Source: Advenella mimigardefordensis DPN7 (GTDB lineage Bacteria > Pseudomonadota > Gammaproteobacteria > Burkholderiales > Burkholderiaceae_B). Taken from it: DNA of 64,000 bases. Shown one piece after another: positions 46,071 through 54,654 of this stretch. How positions within the stretch are numbered: position 1 is the first letter of the stretch; every line of letters starts with the position of its first letter. Location of the stretch: contig NZ_CP003915.1 of assembly GCF_000521505.1 (NCBI RefSeq), forward strand, positions 3,100,001 through 3,164,000. The letters are read 5' to 3'. The notes under the pieces are model-generated. The model worked only from the letters and a program-made list of their open reading frames with translations, ran no database searches and was not told the DNA's origin. A program made the position numbers and the translations under genes.

Positions 46071-46136
46071 TGCCTTCTCCTTTATCGTGATTGTTTGTCT
46101 TCAAGTGCATTCAATGACTTGTTGCTGCTTATCATA

Positions 46137-46181
46137 GGCAAACTAATTATAATTGTCAATTACAATTATAATTAGTTTGCC
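46137..46181. promoter_or_regulatory. 45-bp palindromic operator between MHS transporter and marR
   Basis: Perfect 19-bp arms GGCAAACTAATTATAATTG (46137-46155) and its complement (46163-46181) surround a 7-nt centre. Each arm holds the palindrome AATTATAATT (46145-46154 and 46164-46173), 19 bp apart, so two dimers could bind side by side. The position between divergent genes fits a MarR operator controlling both directions. Confidence 0.8.
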
Positions 46182-46242
46182 GGTTCAAATGACTTACATA
46201 GATGAAATAGCGGTAACATGCTGCTGACCATCAGGAGAAGAA

Positions 46243-46710
46243 ATGAAGAATTACCTGAACTATAAACTCGACATTCTGAGCGCGGTCGCCAAGCGCGATG
46301 CGGATCAGATCTACCAGCGGGAATGCGGACTGGATGTGAACCATTTACGCTTGTTACGCCTGGTCAGTTTCTACCCTGAAATCAATCCGAGCGAACTTGC
46401 TGACCGGGCTCGCCTGGATCGCCCCAAAACGTCGCGCATGCTCGCCCGGCTTGTTGACCGTGGCTTTGTAGTCAAACACACCACAGAGCGCGACGGACGA
46501 CAGGTGCGCCTGACGACAAGCCCACAAGGCCAGATCCTTATTAAGAAAGCCAATCGCATCGCAACAAATCTCGAACGCGCCTTCCTGTCCCCCTTGACTG
46601 AAAAGCAGCAGACTGAGCTGGTCGATTGGCTGGACAAACTGACCCATTGGGTTGAATCCGGCGGACTCAGCCGTTCGTACAAGACAGATTCAGATGAATT
46701 GGAAAACTGA
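46243..46710 (+). CDS. MarR-family transcriptional regulator
   Basis: This 155-residue protein has the MarR winged helix (INPSELADRARLDRPKTSRM; LARLVDRGFVVKHTTERDGR at about residues 46-88). The ATG has AGGAGAAGAA upstream. It is divergent from the MHS transporter and hydrolase genes and probably represses them through the palindrome at 46137-46181 until an aromatic or organic acid ligand binds. Confidence 0.9.
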   Translation: MKNYLNYKLDILSAVAKRDADQIYQRECGLDVNHLRLLRLVSFYPEINPSELADRARLDRPKTSRMLARLVDRGFVVKHTTERDGRQVRLTTSPQGQILIKKANRIATNLERAFLSPLTEKQQTELVDWLDKLTHWVESGGLSRSYKTDSDELEN

Positions 46711-46791
46711 GCCCAATCGCAGGTGGCGTTATGGCAGCCCGATGGACAAGAGACACATCGGCAGAGCCCGTCCTGTCCGCCGGCTTGCCGC

Positions 46792-47766
46792 CTAGTCCAG
46801 TGCAATATTGGCCTTTTGCACGATCCCGCCAAAATATGCAGAGTCCTCATTGACCGCGCGCGCCAGGCCGGAGGTATCGACAGACCATGCATTAAAGCCG
46901 AAGGTTTCAAAACGCTGCTTTATGGCTGGTGTGCGCAGCGCTGCGGCGATCGCAGTGTTAAGGCGCTCAATGATCTCTTGCGGCGTACCCCTGGGAGCGA
47001 ATGCGGCTACCCACGTTTTTAGCTCGAAGTCCTGCGGTCCCCCTGCCTGTGCTATCGTGGGCACATCAGGATACGCAGCCAGGCGGACTGGAGCCGCCAG
47101 CGCAAGCAGCTTTACTCGTTTTGCCTGATACAGATTCTGTACTGTCGCTGCTGTGCCGAAAGCCCAATCGACATCGCCATTGGCCACTGCCGCATACAAT
47201 TGCGACAAATCCTTGAAGGGAATATGCGTCATGGTCGTCTGCGTACGCTGTTGCAAAATCGTCGACCCGAGATGCGCAACACTGCCTATCCCCCAGGTGC
47301 CGTAGGTGAGATGTCCATTCGCTTTGTGTGCGGCACCGACCAGGTCCGCAACATTGCGCCATGGAGAGTTGGCAGACACAACAATAAAAAAGTGCGTCGA
47401 GTAGATGGGCGCCGCGGCGACAAAATCCCGTGCAGGATCAAACGGCATTTTTTTATACAGATGAGGATGCAGCGTCATATGGGTGTTGTCCACGATCGCT
47501 ATCGAATAGCCATCTGCAGCGGATCGTTTGACTTCGCCCAGCGCGAGCCATCCGTTGGCGCCGGGTTTATTCTCGACAATGAACGGCTGCTTCCATGCCG
47601 CCGATAATTGCTCCCCTATCATTCTTGCGACCGTGTCCGGCCCGCCGCCAACCGAATAGGGCAAAACGGCACGAACACTGCGCGTCGGGTACGATGAGGA
47701 TTGCGCCTGCGCCGAACAGGTCAAAACGCCAAGGACAAGCGTTGTCAAAGTAAATATTTTTTTCAT
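46792..47766 (-). CDS. Bug-family periplasmic solute receptor (TTT family TctC-like)
   Basis: This 324-residue receptor has a signal peptide (cleavage at AQAQS, about residue 22) and Bug signatures (YPTRSVRAVLPYSVGGGPDT; FIVENKPGANGWLA; DNTHMTLHPHLYK). Bug receptors are greatly expanded in Alcaligenaceae; most lack adjacent TctAB membrane genes, as here. It is the last gene of the six-gene arylate operon and is expected to bind the substrate acid, possibly for sensing or for a transporter elsewhere. Confidence 0.9.
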   Translation of the reverse strand: MKKIFTLTTLVLGVLTCSAQAQSSSYPTRSVRAVLPYSVGGGPDTVARMIGEQLSAAWKQPFIVENKPGANGWLALGEVKRSAADGYSIAIVDNTHMTLHPHLYKKMPFDPARDFVAAAPIYSTHFFIVVSANSPWRNVADLVGAAHKANGHLTYGTWGIGSVAHLGSTILQQRTQTTMTHIPFKDLSQLYAAVANGDVDWAFGTAATVQNLYQAKRVKLLALAAPVRLAAYPDVPTIAQAGGPQDFELKTWVAAFAPRGTPQEIIERLNTAIAAALRTPAIKQRFETFGFNAWSVDTSGLARAVNEDSAYFGGIVQKANIALD

Positions 47767-47815
47767 GTCTCCTCCAATTAAATGGATGGTTATCGGCTAC
47801 GTTTAATTTTTCACG

Positions 47816-48970
47816 TCATGTGCCTACTGTGGAAAACTGGGCGGGGTGTCTTATTTCATAGGCAGCAGTAAAACCAGGATCCCGTTGACGCAGATCCTCA
47901 TGACTGACCTGCCCGGTGCGTCTCATATAGTCGTAGGCAAAGGACACCGGATCCAGATGCATCTTGTCCGCGACGTTCTCGTACCAATCCAGGCTGCGCG
48001 TTGCTGCATGCTGGAAATTGGACGAAGCCTGCCTGCGCCGGGACTCGAATACGCCAAATGCGGCCTGAACATCACCGGGATACTGGCGCAGCCCCTCATT
48101 CAATGCGATGGCATCCTGCATGGCCATGCGGGTGCCTGAACCCAGCGAAAAATGAACCGTACGCAAGGCATCACCCAGCAACACAATATTGCGGTACGAC
48201 CAGTTTTCATTACGAACGATATTGGCTTCAAACCACAGGGAGCGATTGGTCAGCAGTTCGTTTGCTCCCAGATCGGCGCGAAAAACCTCGGCACAATAAC
48301 GACGGCTCTGCTCTTCGCTGGCCACATCCAGGCCAGCGCGATGCCAGGTATCCGGGTCAACTTCGACCAGAAACGTACTCAACGTCGCGCTGTATTGGTA
48401 ACTGTGTGCGATAAAAATACCGCTCTCGGTTTCCCGAAAGATAAGCGAGACAGGATGAAAGCGCTGATGCGTTCCATACCAGGCAAATTTATTGCGACGC
48501 CGCTCAAAGCTGGGGCAGAACTGATCGGCAAATTGCTTGCGGACGGCGCTATTGCTGCCATCTGCCGCCACCACCATATCCGCTTCGGCTGCTAGCTGTT
48601 CTATATTGTCGATGCGGCAATTGTGCTCAATGTGCACGCCGGCCTGTAGACAGGCCTGTTCCAGGACGTCCAGCATATCCAGTCTTGCCGTGCGTGAGAA
48701 ATGATTGCCGTGCACCTGTACACTCGTACCCTGATGAATAATCTGCATATAGTCGCAGCGCTCGTGATGCGCCACGAATGTAGCGAAAAAATCAGGATCG
48801 GCCTCGCGCAGGAACGCCAATCCCACGTCGGAAAATACCACGCCCCAGCCATAGGTAGCGCCTCGGGGGTTTTGCTCATAAACGCGTATCTCATGAGCAG
48901 GATCCTGTTTCTTGGCCAGCAGAGAAAAATACAGGCCCGCAGGTCCGGCGCCGATAACAGCAATCTTCAT
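47816..48970 (-). CDS. FAD monooxygenase, salicyloyl-CoA 5-hydroxylase-like (single domain)
   Basis: This 384-residue group A flavin monooxygenase has the FAD motif IAVIGAGPAGLYFSLLAKK (residues 3-21) and VLLGDALRTVHFSLGSGTRM, matching the N-terminal domain of SdgC, which hydroxylates salicyloyl-CoA to gentisyl-CoA. SdgC-type and aminobenzoyl-CoA enzymes often carry a second OYE-like domain; that domain is absent here. The start overlaps the thioesterase stop by four bases. With an aryl-AMP ligase and thioesterase in the same operon, a CoA-thioester ring hydroxylation is likely. The exact arylate is inferred. Confidence 0.87.
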   Translation of the reverse strand: MKIAVIGAGPAGLYFSLLAKKQDPAHEIRVYEQNPRGATYGWGVVFSDVGLAFLREADPDFFATFVAHHERCDYMQIIHQGTSVQVHGNHFSRTARLDMLDVLEQACLQAGVHIEHNCRIDNIEQLAAEADMVVAADGSNSAVRKQFADQFCPSFERRRNKFAWYGTHQRFHPVSLIFRETESGIFIAHSYQYSATLSTFLVEVDPDTWHRAGLDVASEEQSRRYCAEVFRADLGANELLTNRSLWFEANIVRNENWSYRNIVLLGDALRTVHFSLGSGTRMAMQDAIALNEGLRQYPGDVQAAFGVFESRRRQASSNFQHAATRSLDWYENVADKMHLDPVSFAYDYMRRTGQVSHEDLRQRDPGFTAAYEIRHPAQFSTVGT

Positions 48971-49443
48971 TGGTTCGTACTCCCGTATGGTGCCTGCTGT
49001 TCGCAGTCACGTTGATAACCGACCAGCGCATCGCGCAGTATCTCGGGTAGGACAATGGCTCTACGCTCGCCGCGAGCTACGCAAATGGGCGTCAATCGTG
49101 CATCGAAAGCCGCCTGGCCACGTACACTGCCGGCGATGTGCAAGGTATACGTGCGCTGCCTGATATGCTCAACATAGACAGCCATATCAAACTCTTCATC
49201 AGGCCAAAGCGAGGTGCGAAAATCAAATATCAATGCACGCGTTGGCGTGCCAAAGCCATGCTCATCTTTTACGCGCTGAGGTGTTCCACCCAGCAGTTTT
49301 CCGTAAAAAAGCTCGGCCGCCGAGATGACATACTCGCTGAATGTGACGGTATAGACCACGCCGGCAGGATCGCAATCGCCCCACTTTACCCGTCGTCGAA
49401 TCACAAACGGCGCGTCGTTCACTACGTACTCAGTACTTATCAT
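48967..49443 (-). CDS. 4HBT-family acyl-CoA thioesterase
   Basis: This 158-residue hotdog-fold protein has the 4-hydroxybenzoyl-CoA thioesterase motif VKWGDCDPAGVVYTVTFSEY with catalytic Asp25. The ATG at 49443 has GGAGG upstream and overlaps the ligase end by 14 bases, and its stop overlaps the monooxygenase ATG. It would release the hydroxylated acid (for example gentisate) from its CoA ester. Confidence 0.88.
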   Translation of the reverse strand: MISTEYVVNDAPFVIRRRVKWGDCDPAGVVYTVTFSEYVISAAELFYGKLLGGTPQRVKDEHGFGTPTRALIFDFRTSLWPDEEFDMAVYVEHIRQRTYTLHIAGSVRGQAAFDARLTPICVARGERRAIVLPEILRDALVGYQRDCEQQAPYGSTNQ

Positions 49444-51118
49444 TATTTTCCTCCGTGCCCTGCCGGGCTTCGCGATTGAGCAAATCTGCAATCATTCTGC
49501 GCAACATCATCTTGTCCAGCTTGCCCACTTTGGTAACCGGAAAGGCTTCAACGACCTCCACACGTTCGGGGCACTTATACTTGGCCAGACCCTTTTCAAC
49601 GAGGAACAACATCAATTCATGGACGGTAGGCGCAGCGTAACCAGGCCGTACGGTGACAAAGACGCAGCCCTTCTCGCCATAAATGGGATCCGGCATGGCG
49701 ACCAGGCGTGCTTCGGAAATGGCGTGATGTGCGCTGACCAGTGCTTCAACCTCTTCGCAGCCGATCTTCTCGCCGCCACGATTGATGTTGTCCCGCAGTC
49801 TGCCTTCGAAGCTGTAATAGGACTGGCCATCTACAATTCGTTCTATCATCATGTCGCCCGTTCGATAAAAGCCCTCTGACGTGTAAGCCTGGGCATTGGC
49901 TTCCTGCGCGTCGAAAAATCCGGGAATGGTCGCCGGACCGCGAAAACACAGTTCGCCCATCTGCCCCGCTTCAACCTGCACTTCAGTGCCTGGCGCCAAT
50001 AGTCGAATTTCGTCGTCGGCACAACCCGAGCGACCCTGGGTTTTGTGGCGGATGTACGGCGCTGCACTGGCCGGTGACCCAAGCAGCAAACCTTCGGTAA
50101 TACCAAACAGATTGGAGCACGGGATGCGCAAATGTTCTTCCAGCCTCTCGGCTGCGCTCATCGTTATAAACAAACGCAGGGACGATAAGTCATGCTGCGC
50201 CAGTTCGGAATAGGCCATCAATTGTGGTGCAATCGGTCCGATTGAAATCGCCCGCGTGACCCGATACCGCTCAATCAGCGTCAACATAAGCGGCACATCA
50301 ACCCTTGGCATGAGAACTGCTGACACACCCATCGCGATAACCGGCATCAGGACATACACCTGAGCGGCATTGTGCAATAACGGTAAAGCCCAAATGAAAC
50401 GGTCATCTTCGCCAAGCTGATAGTTCTTTGCACAGGCAAGTGAATGCGCGATGTACTCAGCATGAAATCGCGGAATGATTTTTGGGATGCCGGTCGTACC
50501 GCCAGACAACTGAAACGCCAGTACATCCTCACACCCAGGCGCATTCTCGGCGACGATGGTCTGCGCCCGCGCGAACGGCATGCCCTCGATCAACGCACGC
50601 ATATCGTTGCCAGCCGATGAATCCCCGCGCGCCACCACCAGCTGTGTCAATCCTGCATGGTCGGACATCATTCGCTGCGCGAAAGCAACCAGATCAAAGG
50701 TGCCAAAATCAGCCTGAACAAAGTATCCACGTGCGCCAGACTGGCGAACCAATTGACCAATTTCCAGTTCCCGGTGCTGCGGCAGAGAACAAACAGGTAC
50801 GATGCCCGCTTTATAACAAGCCAGCAGCGCAATGACGGTCTCAAGCGTAGTACCCATCTGAAAAATGGCACGGTCGCCTGGTTTGAGACCCAGCTTCAAC
50901 AACGCCGCAGCCAACCTCTCGGTTTGCTCATCCAGTTGTACAAACGTGACGCTACCTTGCTCTGTGATGATCGCTTGTCTTTCACCACACCGACGCGCAG
51001 TAGCATGCAGCAATTGGCCCACTGTCCGTTGTTGCCACGTACCGTTGTCCAGCCAGGCGCGTGCGCGCGCCCGTTCATGGTATATAACACCCTCAATGGG
51101 GTAACGAATATTTTGCAT
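49430..51118 (-). CDS. Aryl-AMP/CoA ligase of the EntE/DhbE/SdgA group
   Basis: This 562-residue adenylate-forming enzyme resembles 2,3-dihydroxybenzoate and salicylate activating enzymes. It has QLSGGTTGIPKIIPRFH (residues 203-219), FGITEGLL, and the C-terminal lysine in KVGKLDKMMLRR. The ALPLLHN motif (His249-Asn250) matches DhbE His234-Asn235, where the Asn recognises the ortho hydroxyl. I choose the ATG at 51118 (GGAG upstream); an ATG at 51145 overlapping the preceding stop would add nine residues. No siderophore genes are nearby, so catabolic activation is more likely than siderophore synthesis. Confidence 0.87.
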   Translation of the reverse strand: MQNIRYPIEGVIYHERARARAWLDNGTWQQRTVGQLLHATARRCGERQAIITEQGSVTFVQLDEQTERLAAALLKLGLKPGDRAIFQMGTTLETVIALLACYKAGIVPVCSLPQHRELEIGQLVRQSGARGYFVQADFGTFDLVAFAQRMMSDHAGLTQLVVARGDSSAGNDMRALIEGMPFARAQTIVAENAPGCEDVLAFQLSGGTTGIPKIIPRFHAEYIAHSLACAKNYQLGEDDRFIWALPLLHNAAQVYVLMPVIAMGVSAVLMPRVDVPLMLTLIERYRVTRAISIGPIAPQLMAYSELAQHDLSSLRLFITMSAAERLEEHLRIPCSNLFGITEGLLLGSPASAAPYIRHKTQGRSGCADDEIRLLAPGTEVQVEAGQMGELCFRGPATIPGFFDAQEANAQAYTSEGFYRTGDMMIERIVDGQSYYSFEGRLRDNINRGGEKIGCEEVEALVSAHHAISEARLVAMPDPIYGEKGCVFVTVRPGYAAPTVHELMLFLVEKGLAKYKCPERVEVVEAFPVTKVGKLDKMMLRRMIADLLNREARQGTEENNDKY

Positions 51119-51141
51119 TTTTGGTGTCTCCTGCCAATAGA

Positions 51142-52038
51142 TCATGCTGCCGTAGGCACAATCAGAACCCGGTCTCGGTCCAGCACTTCAATATCACCGC
51201 TGACGCCGCCTGTAAATAAGCCGTACCACACCGCCGGTTTCAACCCAAGCACCTTGCGGCGAAACTCCAGCGGCTGGTCCGCATAAATACAATCGAAATA
51301 TTCGTTTTTGACGACCTGACAATCATCGCGTTGTTCTGCGTCACGCACCAGCGGCGCGAACTCTTCGACGCATGGCACAAAGATGCGAACGCTCGCAGCA
51401 GGCATCTGGCCCATTGCGCCTTGGTGCTCCAGCAACGCTGCCTTGCGGTTCCATACCTCATCTATATGTCGGATGCGCTCGCCCTTGGAAAAGGCACTAT
51501 CTTCTGCCTGTATTGCAGCCTGTATCGTCAGGTTGGCGTCAACTTCGTCAACCCGTCCCAACGGCCTCAATTTACGGGTAAATTCAATGAAATAGCCATT
51601 GGGGTCGCGAACATAGATCGACTCGATCACTTCATGGCGCGTCTCAACGGAGACATCCAGCTTTGCATCCTCAAGCCTTTTTTTCCAGGCTTTGAGTTCG
51701 TCTTCACTGCGCACCAGCCAGGCAGTATGCGTCGCGTCAGCAACATGATCTTCCGGCAGAGGCCGCATACTGCTGCGCCCTTGCATCGTTTCAGGTTCGC
51801 GTGAACCCAGATAGTAAAAAAATGCGATTGTGCTGCCGTTACCACTATCGAAAAAGAAATGCAGAAAATCCGGATGACTCGCTGGCCCCCAACCGCGAGC
51901 TGAAATTACATGAACCAGACGTAAGCCCAGCACGTCGCGGTAAAATGCGACCGTCTCGCGCAGGCGCCATGTCGGCCTCGCCGTATGGTCAACGCCGTGC
52001 AGCCGAAGTACACCGGGCGTATCGTGAATATCAGTCAT
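51142..52038 (-). CDS. VOC-family (extradiol dioxygenase-like) protein
   Basis: This 298-residue protein contains a paired betaalphabetabetabeta (VOC) domain in residues 10-160 with a 2-His-1-Glu set at His18 (GVDHTARP), His104 (THTAWLV) and Glu152 (YFIEFT), the ligand pattern of type I extradiol dioxygenases. The C-terminal 130 residues are not recognised. The ATG at 52038 has GGAG upstream. In this operon it is a candidate ring-cleaving enzyme, which is unusual because gentisate is normally opened by a cupin-type dioxygenase. Isomerase or lyase activity is also possible. Confidence 0.83.
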   Translation of the reverse strand: MTDIHDTPGVLRLHGVDHTARPTWRLRETVAFYRDVLGLRLVHVISARGWGPASHPDFLHFFFDSGNGSTIAFFYYLGSREPETMQGRSSMRPLPEDHVADATHTAWLVRSEDELKAWKKRLEDAKLDVSVETRHEVIESIYVRDPNGYFIEFTRKLRPLGRVDEVDANLTIQAAIQAEDSAFSKGERIRHIDEVWNRKAALLEHQGAMGQMPAASVRIFVPCVEEFAPLVRDAEQRDDCQVVKNEYFDCIYADQPLEFRRKVLGLKPAVWYGLFTGGVSGDIEVLDRDRVLIVPTAA

Positions 52039-52061
52039 GTGAAATCTCCATTGGGCATTAA

Positions 52062-53321
52062 TCAAAGAAAACGCGCCTGCAGCCAGCGGGCCAGATCGCG
52101 ACCAGCCTGGTATCGTCCGGGTTCTTCATTGTCCGCCAGGGCCCGACCATGGTGATCGCCGCGAATGCGAAGGTGCTGCTTGTCCTGGGCCGCGAGTGCG
52201 CTATAGATCGTCTGCACGTCACCCGGAAAGCAGGCCTGATCGCCGGTGTATTCGATCACCAGCGTTGGTATGTCAATGGCCGGGGCAGTACGCGACAGAC
52301 TCGCATTGGATGAAAGCGCCGACCAGGTCGAGAGCCAGCTCTCCGGTGTACAGAAACGTGCGAAACCAACTGCGCCATAGTTCGATGAATAAGGATTTTT
52401 GCCCCACAAGGAGCCCGGATGGCGGTCAGAGGGATCGAGACTCAGATCCAGGCAACGCAAGTCTGCATCGGTTCGCCAGACGATCAGCACCGGTGTATGA
52501 GCAGCGAGCCGTTTGTCATCTGCAGCGCTGTCAGCCTGCGTTTTCACCCCCTCGCGCGCCTTCATTCGCGTGTCGATCATCTGCTGCGCGGCCGCGTCCA
52601 AACGGGCAACCCTTTCGTGCTGGCCGGCACGATAGCGTTCGATAAATTCTGGTGAATAACGCGCCTGTCCATTCGGTTTATAGCCATTGGCAGGATCCAG
52701 CGGATCCAGGTCAGATACGACAGACAGGGCATCACCCTCCTGCGCAACAGATGGGTCAATACAATTCATTAACAATGCCCCCTGCCCTGGGTGCGGGCCG
52801 ACCAGAACCATGCCGTGAACCCGCGGCATGTCCAGATCGCCCAAACCGGTCCGCTTACCAGCCGGGCTGCGCGCAATACGTTGCGTCCCGGGCAAAGCCG
52901 ATTGTTCAGCGTAAAGCGAATACAATCCCGCCCCTCCCGAATTACCCAGCAGAACAATATTCTCGAAGTTCTGCTCACGCAGGAAAGTCAGGCCAGCGGT
53001 GACATCATGTAATGCGAACTCATGTTCCAGGCGCAAGTCATTGCCCACTGATCGTGCTCCCTGAGACCAGGCGGCGAAGCCTGCCGCAACAATATCTGGA
53101 ATAAGGTAATGGCACGCCATGAATTCACGCGGATGCATGATGCATACTACCGTCCTGCATGGCTTGCCGGCAGGCTGGTACAGAGAGCCCGAGGTGGCGG
53201 CGCCATCGGCACAGCGCAGGACCACGTTGCGGGTTGAAGTGCCCGCTGGTAAATCACGTGGATTCCAGTCCGTATTCAGAAACCCAGCGGTAACAGGATT
53301 TGCAGAAGGATTTGTTGCCAC
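52062..53321 (-). CDS. Alpha/beta hydrolase, first gene of the arylate operon
   Basis: This 419-residue cytoplasmic protein is longer than most alpha/beta hydrolases. Visible features are the IMHPREFMACHY loop, the nucleophile elbow LLGNSGGAGLYS, an insertion of about 150 residues rich in charged helices, the acid in EYTGDQACFPGD and the His in IRGDHHGR. It is the first gene downstream of the TetR-controlled promoter and 23 bp before the VOC gene. It may release the arylate from an ester or open a lactone; the substrate is unknown. Confidence 0.82.
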   Translation of the reverse strand: MATNPSANPVTAGFLNTDWNPRDLPAGTSTRNVVLRCADGAATSGSLYQPAGKPCRTVVCIMHPREFMACHYLIPDIVAAGFAAWSQGARSVGNDLRLEHEFALHDVTAGLTFLREQNFENIVLLGNSGGAGLYSLYAEQSALPGTQRIARSPAGKRTGLGDLDMPRVHGMVLVGPHPGQGALLMNCIDPSVAQEGDALSVVSDLDPLDPANGYKPNGQARYSPEFIERYRAGQHERVARLDAAAQQMIDTRMKAREGVKTQADSAADDKRLAAHTPVLIVWRTDADLRCLDLSLDPSDRHPGSLWGKNPYSSNYGAVGFARFCTPESWLSTWSALSSNASLSRTAPAIDIPTLVIEYTGDQACFPGDVQTIYSALAAQDKQHLRIRGDHHGRALADNEEPGRYQAGRDLARWLQARFL

Positions 53322-53362
53322 AATCGTTCTCCTTAACTAATGTCTAATGTCATTTCAGTGTT

Positions 53363-53432
53363 ATTTGACACATTAGATAATTATTTGACTTGTATGTCAA
53401 TTAATTTTTAATATTTGACGAATCCGTCAAAT
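53363..53432. promoter_or_regulatory. Triple TTTGAC-type operator array between hydrolase and tetR
   Basis: The full dyad ATTTGACG-N4-CGTCAAAT lies at 53413-53432. A second, ATTGAC-like dyad (ATTTGAC-N6-GTCAATT) lies at 53383-53402, and a half-dyad ATTTGACA starts at 53363. The sites begin 20 and 30 bp apart. They occupy the whole divergent region and are candidate TetR binding sites. Confidence 0.7.
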
Positions 53433-53443
53433 CAAGGAAAATA

Positions 53444-54211
53444 ATGGTCTATACAATCGGCAGCCAACTGGGGTTTAATGACTGTGTTGCGACAGGGAGT
53501 ACAACAGTGAACGACATTTCGACAAAGGCTACGCTCAAGGGAGAAGCGCTACGCAGTGCCATTCTGGATGTAGCAGCAACGCTTTTCATTGAGAGGGGCA
53601 CCGGCGGCACCAGTATCCAGGACATTGCCGAAGCGCTGGGATTGAGCCGTACCGCGGTGTATTACTATTTCAAGAACAAGGAACAGATTCAGCAATCGCT
53701 CACAGAAGAAGTGCTGAGCGCGGCGCGCAAGCTGGCCGGCGACACGGTTGCTCGTGACGATCTTGACCCGGTGACTGCATTGCGAGCGCTGGTCACCCAA
53801 CACGCTGACCTGATTCTGTCACGTCCTGCAGAGTTCCGGGTGGCGGATCGTACTGAGGCCGATTTGTCACCAAAGCAGCGCGTATCCGTGCAGAATGCGC
53901 GCCGCAATGTGCTTGAAAATTTCAGCCATGTCATAGAAAGAGGGATCAGGGAGGGCGTGTTTCGCATGGTCGACGCACATGTAGCTGCGTTCAGTCTGAT
54001 CGGCATGTGTAACTGGTCAGCCTGGTGGTACAAGCCAGAGGGCAGACTGGATCGCGCCAACGTAGCCGAAATCATGGCTGACATGGCTGTCAATTCGTTG
54101 TTGCGCGAAGCAGCAAGACGACCGGAAGTGCCGGATGTACGCGAATCGCTGCGTCTGGTTCGTGAGGATCTCGATTACCTGGAAAAATTGGTTCTGTCCG
54201 ACAGCAAATAA
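53444..54211 (+). CDS. TetR-family transcriptional regulator
   Basis: This 255-residue regulator has a TetR HTH at about residues 36-82 (AILDVAATLFIERGTGGTSI; IAEALGLSRTAVYYYFKNKE) and a ligand domain that includes a TetR_C-like IREGVFRMVDAHVAAFSLIG segment. AAGGA precedes the ATG. It is divergent from the six-gene arylate operon and probably represses it and itself through the array at 53363-53432. A related regulator survives as a relic at 43340-43475. Confidence 0.9.
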   Translation: MVYTIGSQLGFNDCVATGSTTVNDISTKATLKGEALRSAILDVAATLFIERGTGGTSIQDIAEALGLSRTAVYYYFKNKEQIQQSLTEEVLSAARKLAGDTVARDDLDPVTALRALVTQHADLILSRPAEFRVADRTEADLSPKQRVSVQNARRNVLENFSHVIERGIREGVFRMVDAHVAAFSLIGMCNWSAWWYKPEGRLDRANVAEIMADMAVNSLLREAARRPEVPDVRESLRLVREDLDYLEKLVLSDSK

Positions 54212-54257
54212 CGCTCACGCACCTGCGTCTGCTCCGGCGGCATTCGGCCGCAGATAA

Positions 54258-54341
54258 AACGGCAGGCACTGTACCCTTGCCAGGCACTCGAAGGCGTTAC
54301 CAGAGGGTACTCGAAAAGCGATATTAAAACGCTTGGCCTGT
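54258..54341 (+). pseudogene. hicA toxin relic
   Basis: An open stretch after TAA at 54255 reads GRHCTLARHSKALPEGTRKA then ILKRLAC. The part from KALPEGTRKAILKRLA matches the C-terminal end of HicA mRNA interferases (typical pattern K-D-LP-G-T--AILK). The N-terminal catalytic His region is missing. It runs in frame without a stop into the HicB relic that follows. Confidence 0.55.
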
Positions 54342-54401
54342 GACAAACGTCATTGCGGCGGCTCTATACGAAGCGATCACCAAACAGAAAGGAAAACAAC
54401 T

Positions 54402-54654
54402 ATGAAATATCCCTTTACGCTGACACCCGATGGCCCGGGATTTATGGTGACCTTTCCGCATATTCCGGAAGCCATCAGCTACGGAGAAGACAAAGCGCAG
54501 GCCATTGATTTAGCATATGACTTGCCTGATTACGGCCCCTGATTTTTACTTTGACGACATGCGCCATGTGCCTACGCCGTCGGCAACAAAAGCCGGACAG
54601 CACATCATCGACCTTCCGGGCACTGTGTCAATCACGCTTGCTAGAAATCTGCTA
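54402..54654 (+). pseudogene. hicB antitoxin relic with frameshift
   Basis: From the ATG at 54402 the frame reads MKYPFTLTPDGPGFMVTFPH then IPEAISYGEDKAQAIDLAYD, a typical HicB N-terminal domain, and then stops at 54540. A second frame (from about 54520) continues ITAPDFYFDDMRHVPTPSAT and ends with DLPGTVSITLARNLLL, the rest of the HicB degradation-like domain. The C-terminal HTH is lost where the M20 peptidase gene begins. The intact HicB at 55998 aligns along its length. Confidence 0.82.

Noticed and set aside
49430..51118. The EntE-like ligase considered as part of a siderophore cluster.
   Set aside because: No isochorismatase, NRPS or siderophore transport gene lies nearby, and the operon partners are catabolic.
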